This document shows positions 63,298 through 64,000 of a stretch of DNA of 64,000 bases, piece by piece. Below the pieces are notes generated by a model. It had not been told where the DNA came from and ran no database searches. It saw only the letters and a list, made by a program, of their open reading frames with translations. Every line of letters starts with the position of its first letter. Within the stretch, counting starts at the first letter, position 1. Made by a program: the position numbers and the translations under genes. The DNA comes from Gilvimarinus japonicus (GTDB lineage Bacteria; Pseudomonadota; Gammaproteobacteria; Pseudomonadales; Cellvibrionaceae), in the NCBI RefSeq assembly GCF_042847215.1, contig NZ_AP031500.1, positions 3,224,001 to 3,288,000 on the forward strand, written 5' to 3'.

Positions 63298-64000
63298 CCT
63301 ATTGCAGCAACATTCACCCGGGCGAGCACTGGGCCGATGTAATGCACAACCTGGACAGTCACGCTCTGGAGGTAAAAGCGCAGCTTAATTCCAGCGCCCC
63401 CTTCCCTCTCGGGCTGCGCATTGCCCAGCAAGCCGCGCTTGAGGCCGACGCGCAAGCGATCGCCGAGTTTCGCGCTTGGTGCGAACAACACAACTGCTAC
63501 TTATTAACCATCAACGGTTTTCCCTACGGCACGTTTCACAACCGCCGCGTAAAAGAAAACGTTTACCTACCCGACTGGCGCACCAGCGACCGTGTCGACT
63601 ACAGCAAACGACTGGGAGATTTGGCGGTAAAGCTTGAGCCACGCGCTAAACGTATTTCTATTTCCACCGTCCCCATTGCCTTTAAACCCGCGTTTGATGA
63701 GACAGCCGAACACGAGTGGGAGATCGCCTGCGCCAATGTGCGCGAGGTAGCCGAACACTACTACCAGCTCTACCAACAAACCGGAGTTTTCTTGGTGCTC
63801 TCGCTTGAGCCCGAGCCCATGTGCGTACTCGAAACCACCGACGAAGCCATTGGCTTTTTTAAACGCTTGCGCTTACCCGAGCGCCTGCGTCAGCACGTCG
63901 GCCTGTGCTTTGACTGCTGCCACCAAGCGGTAGAGTTTGAAGATGCTCAGGAGTGTTTACAGCGCCTTATCGACGAAGAGATCCCCATTGGCAAGGTGCA
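63285..64000 (+). CDS. eboE: EboE-like TIM-barrel protein (partial, runs off the window)
   Basis: About 238 residues of an AP-endonuclease/xylose-isomerase-type TIM barrel: LTYCSNIHPGEHWADV at the start, INGFPYGTFHN, LSLEPEPMCVLETTDEAIGFF and VGLCFDCCHQAVEFE. These are the EboE metabolite-traffic signatures. The ATG at 63285 overlaps eboD. No eboC (UbiA-type prenyltransferase) or eboF is seen before the window ends. Confidence 0.85.
   Translation, partial: MAELTYCSNIHPGEHWADVMHNLDSHALEVKAQLNSSAPFPLGLRIAQQAALEADAQAIAEFRAWCEQHNCYLLTINGFPYGTFHNRRVKENVYLPDWRTSDRVDYSKRLGDLAVKLEPRAKRISISTVPIAFKPAFDETAEHEWEIACANVREVAEHYYQLYQQTGVFLVLSLEPEPMCVLETTDEAIGFFKRLRLPERLRQHVGLCFDCCHQAVEFEDAQECLQRLIDEEIPIGKV

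Overview
The window reads as chromosome of a marine, polysaccharide-degrading gammaproteobacterium of the Cellvibrionaceae type. The basis is the conserved tsaD / rpsU-yqeY-dnaG-rpoD block, large multi-module secreted GH5 enzymes, and big TonB-dependent receptors in a mannan-use locus. No species is assigned.

Layout. 1-8720 is core genome: the end of a CorA-type transporter, an unknown exported protein, folK-folB-tsaD on the minus strand, then rpsU, yqeY, dnaG and rpoD on the plus strand, followed by a CAU tRNA with a clean terminator. A degenerate tandem copy of this tRNA opens an accessory segment (8723-16054). The segment carries an NAD cluster: an SPFH protein and an NAD-kinase-like protein on one strand, and NrtR, a HAD nucleotidase, a Prs-like enzyme and a NAMPT-like enzyme on the other. 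Five copies of a 13-17 bp palindrome sit at its three promoters. The segment ends in broken IS256, IS110 and IS3 family elements.

16063-41052 is a mannan/hemicellulose utilisation locus: CE2 esterase, two TonB-dependent receptors, an AGE-family epimerase, a GMC oxidoreductase with its small subunit, three GH5 enzymes and a lipoprotein made only of binding modules. A palindrome TGTAAYCGATTACA, typical of LacI-family operators, recurs upstream of nearly every transcription unit. The GH5_8 lipoprotein at 38678-40849 appears to have a circularly permuted pair of binding modules inserted inside its catalytic barrel.

41275-48000 holds unrelated metabolic and transport genes: an alpha/beta hydrolase, a Kef-type antiporter, an L-fuconate dehydratase-like enolase-superfamily member and an MscS channel.

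48118-59252 looks like one regulatory module. A five-gene signalling operon (sigma-54 activator, stand-alone DHp-like protein, CHASE3 kinase, receiver, hybrid kinase) is surrounded by five good sigma-54 (-24/-12) promoters. These drive small envelope and stress genes: an acidic lipoprotein, a basic peptide, DUF1328, AI-2E and a BON protein followed by a ferritin-like protein. Shared upstream sites suggest that the local activator controls them all.

59346-64000 contains djlA and the start of an ebo metabolite-traffic operon (eboA, eboB, eboD, eboE partial).
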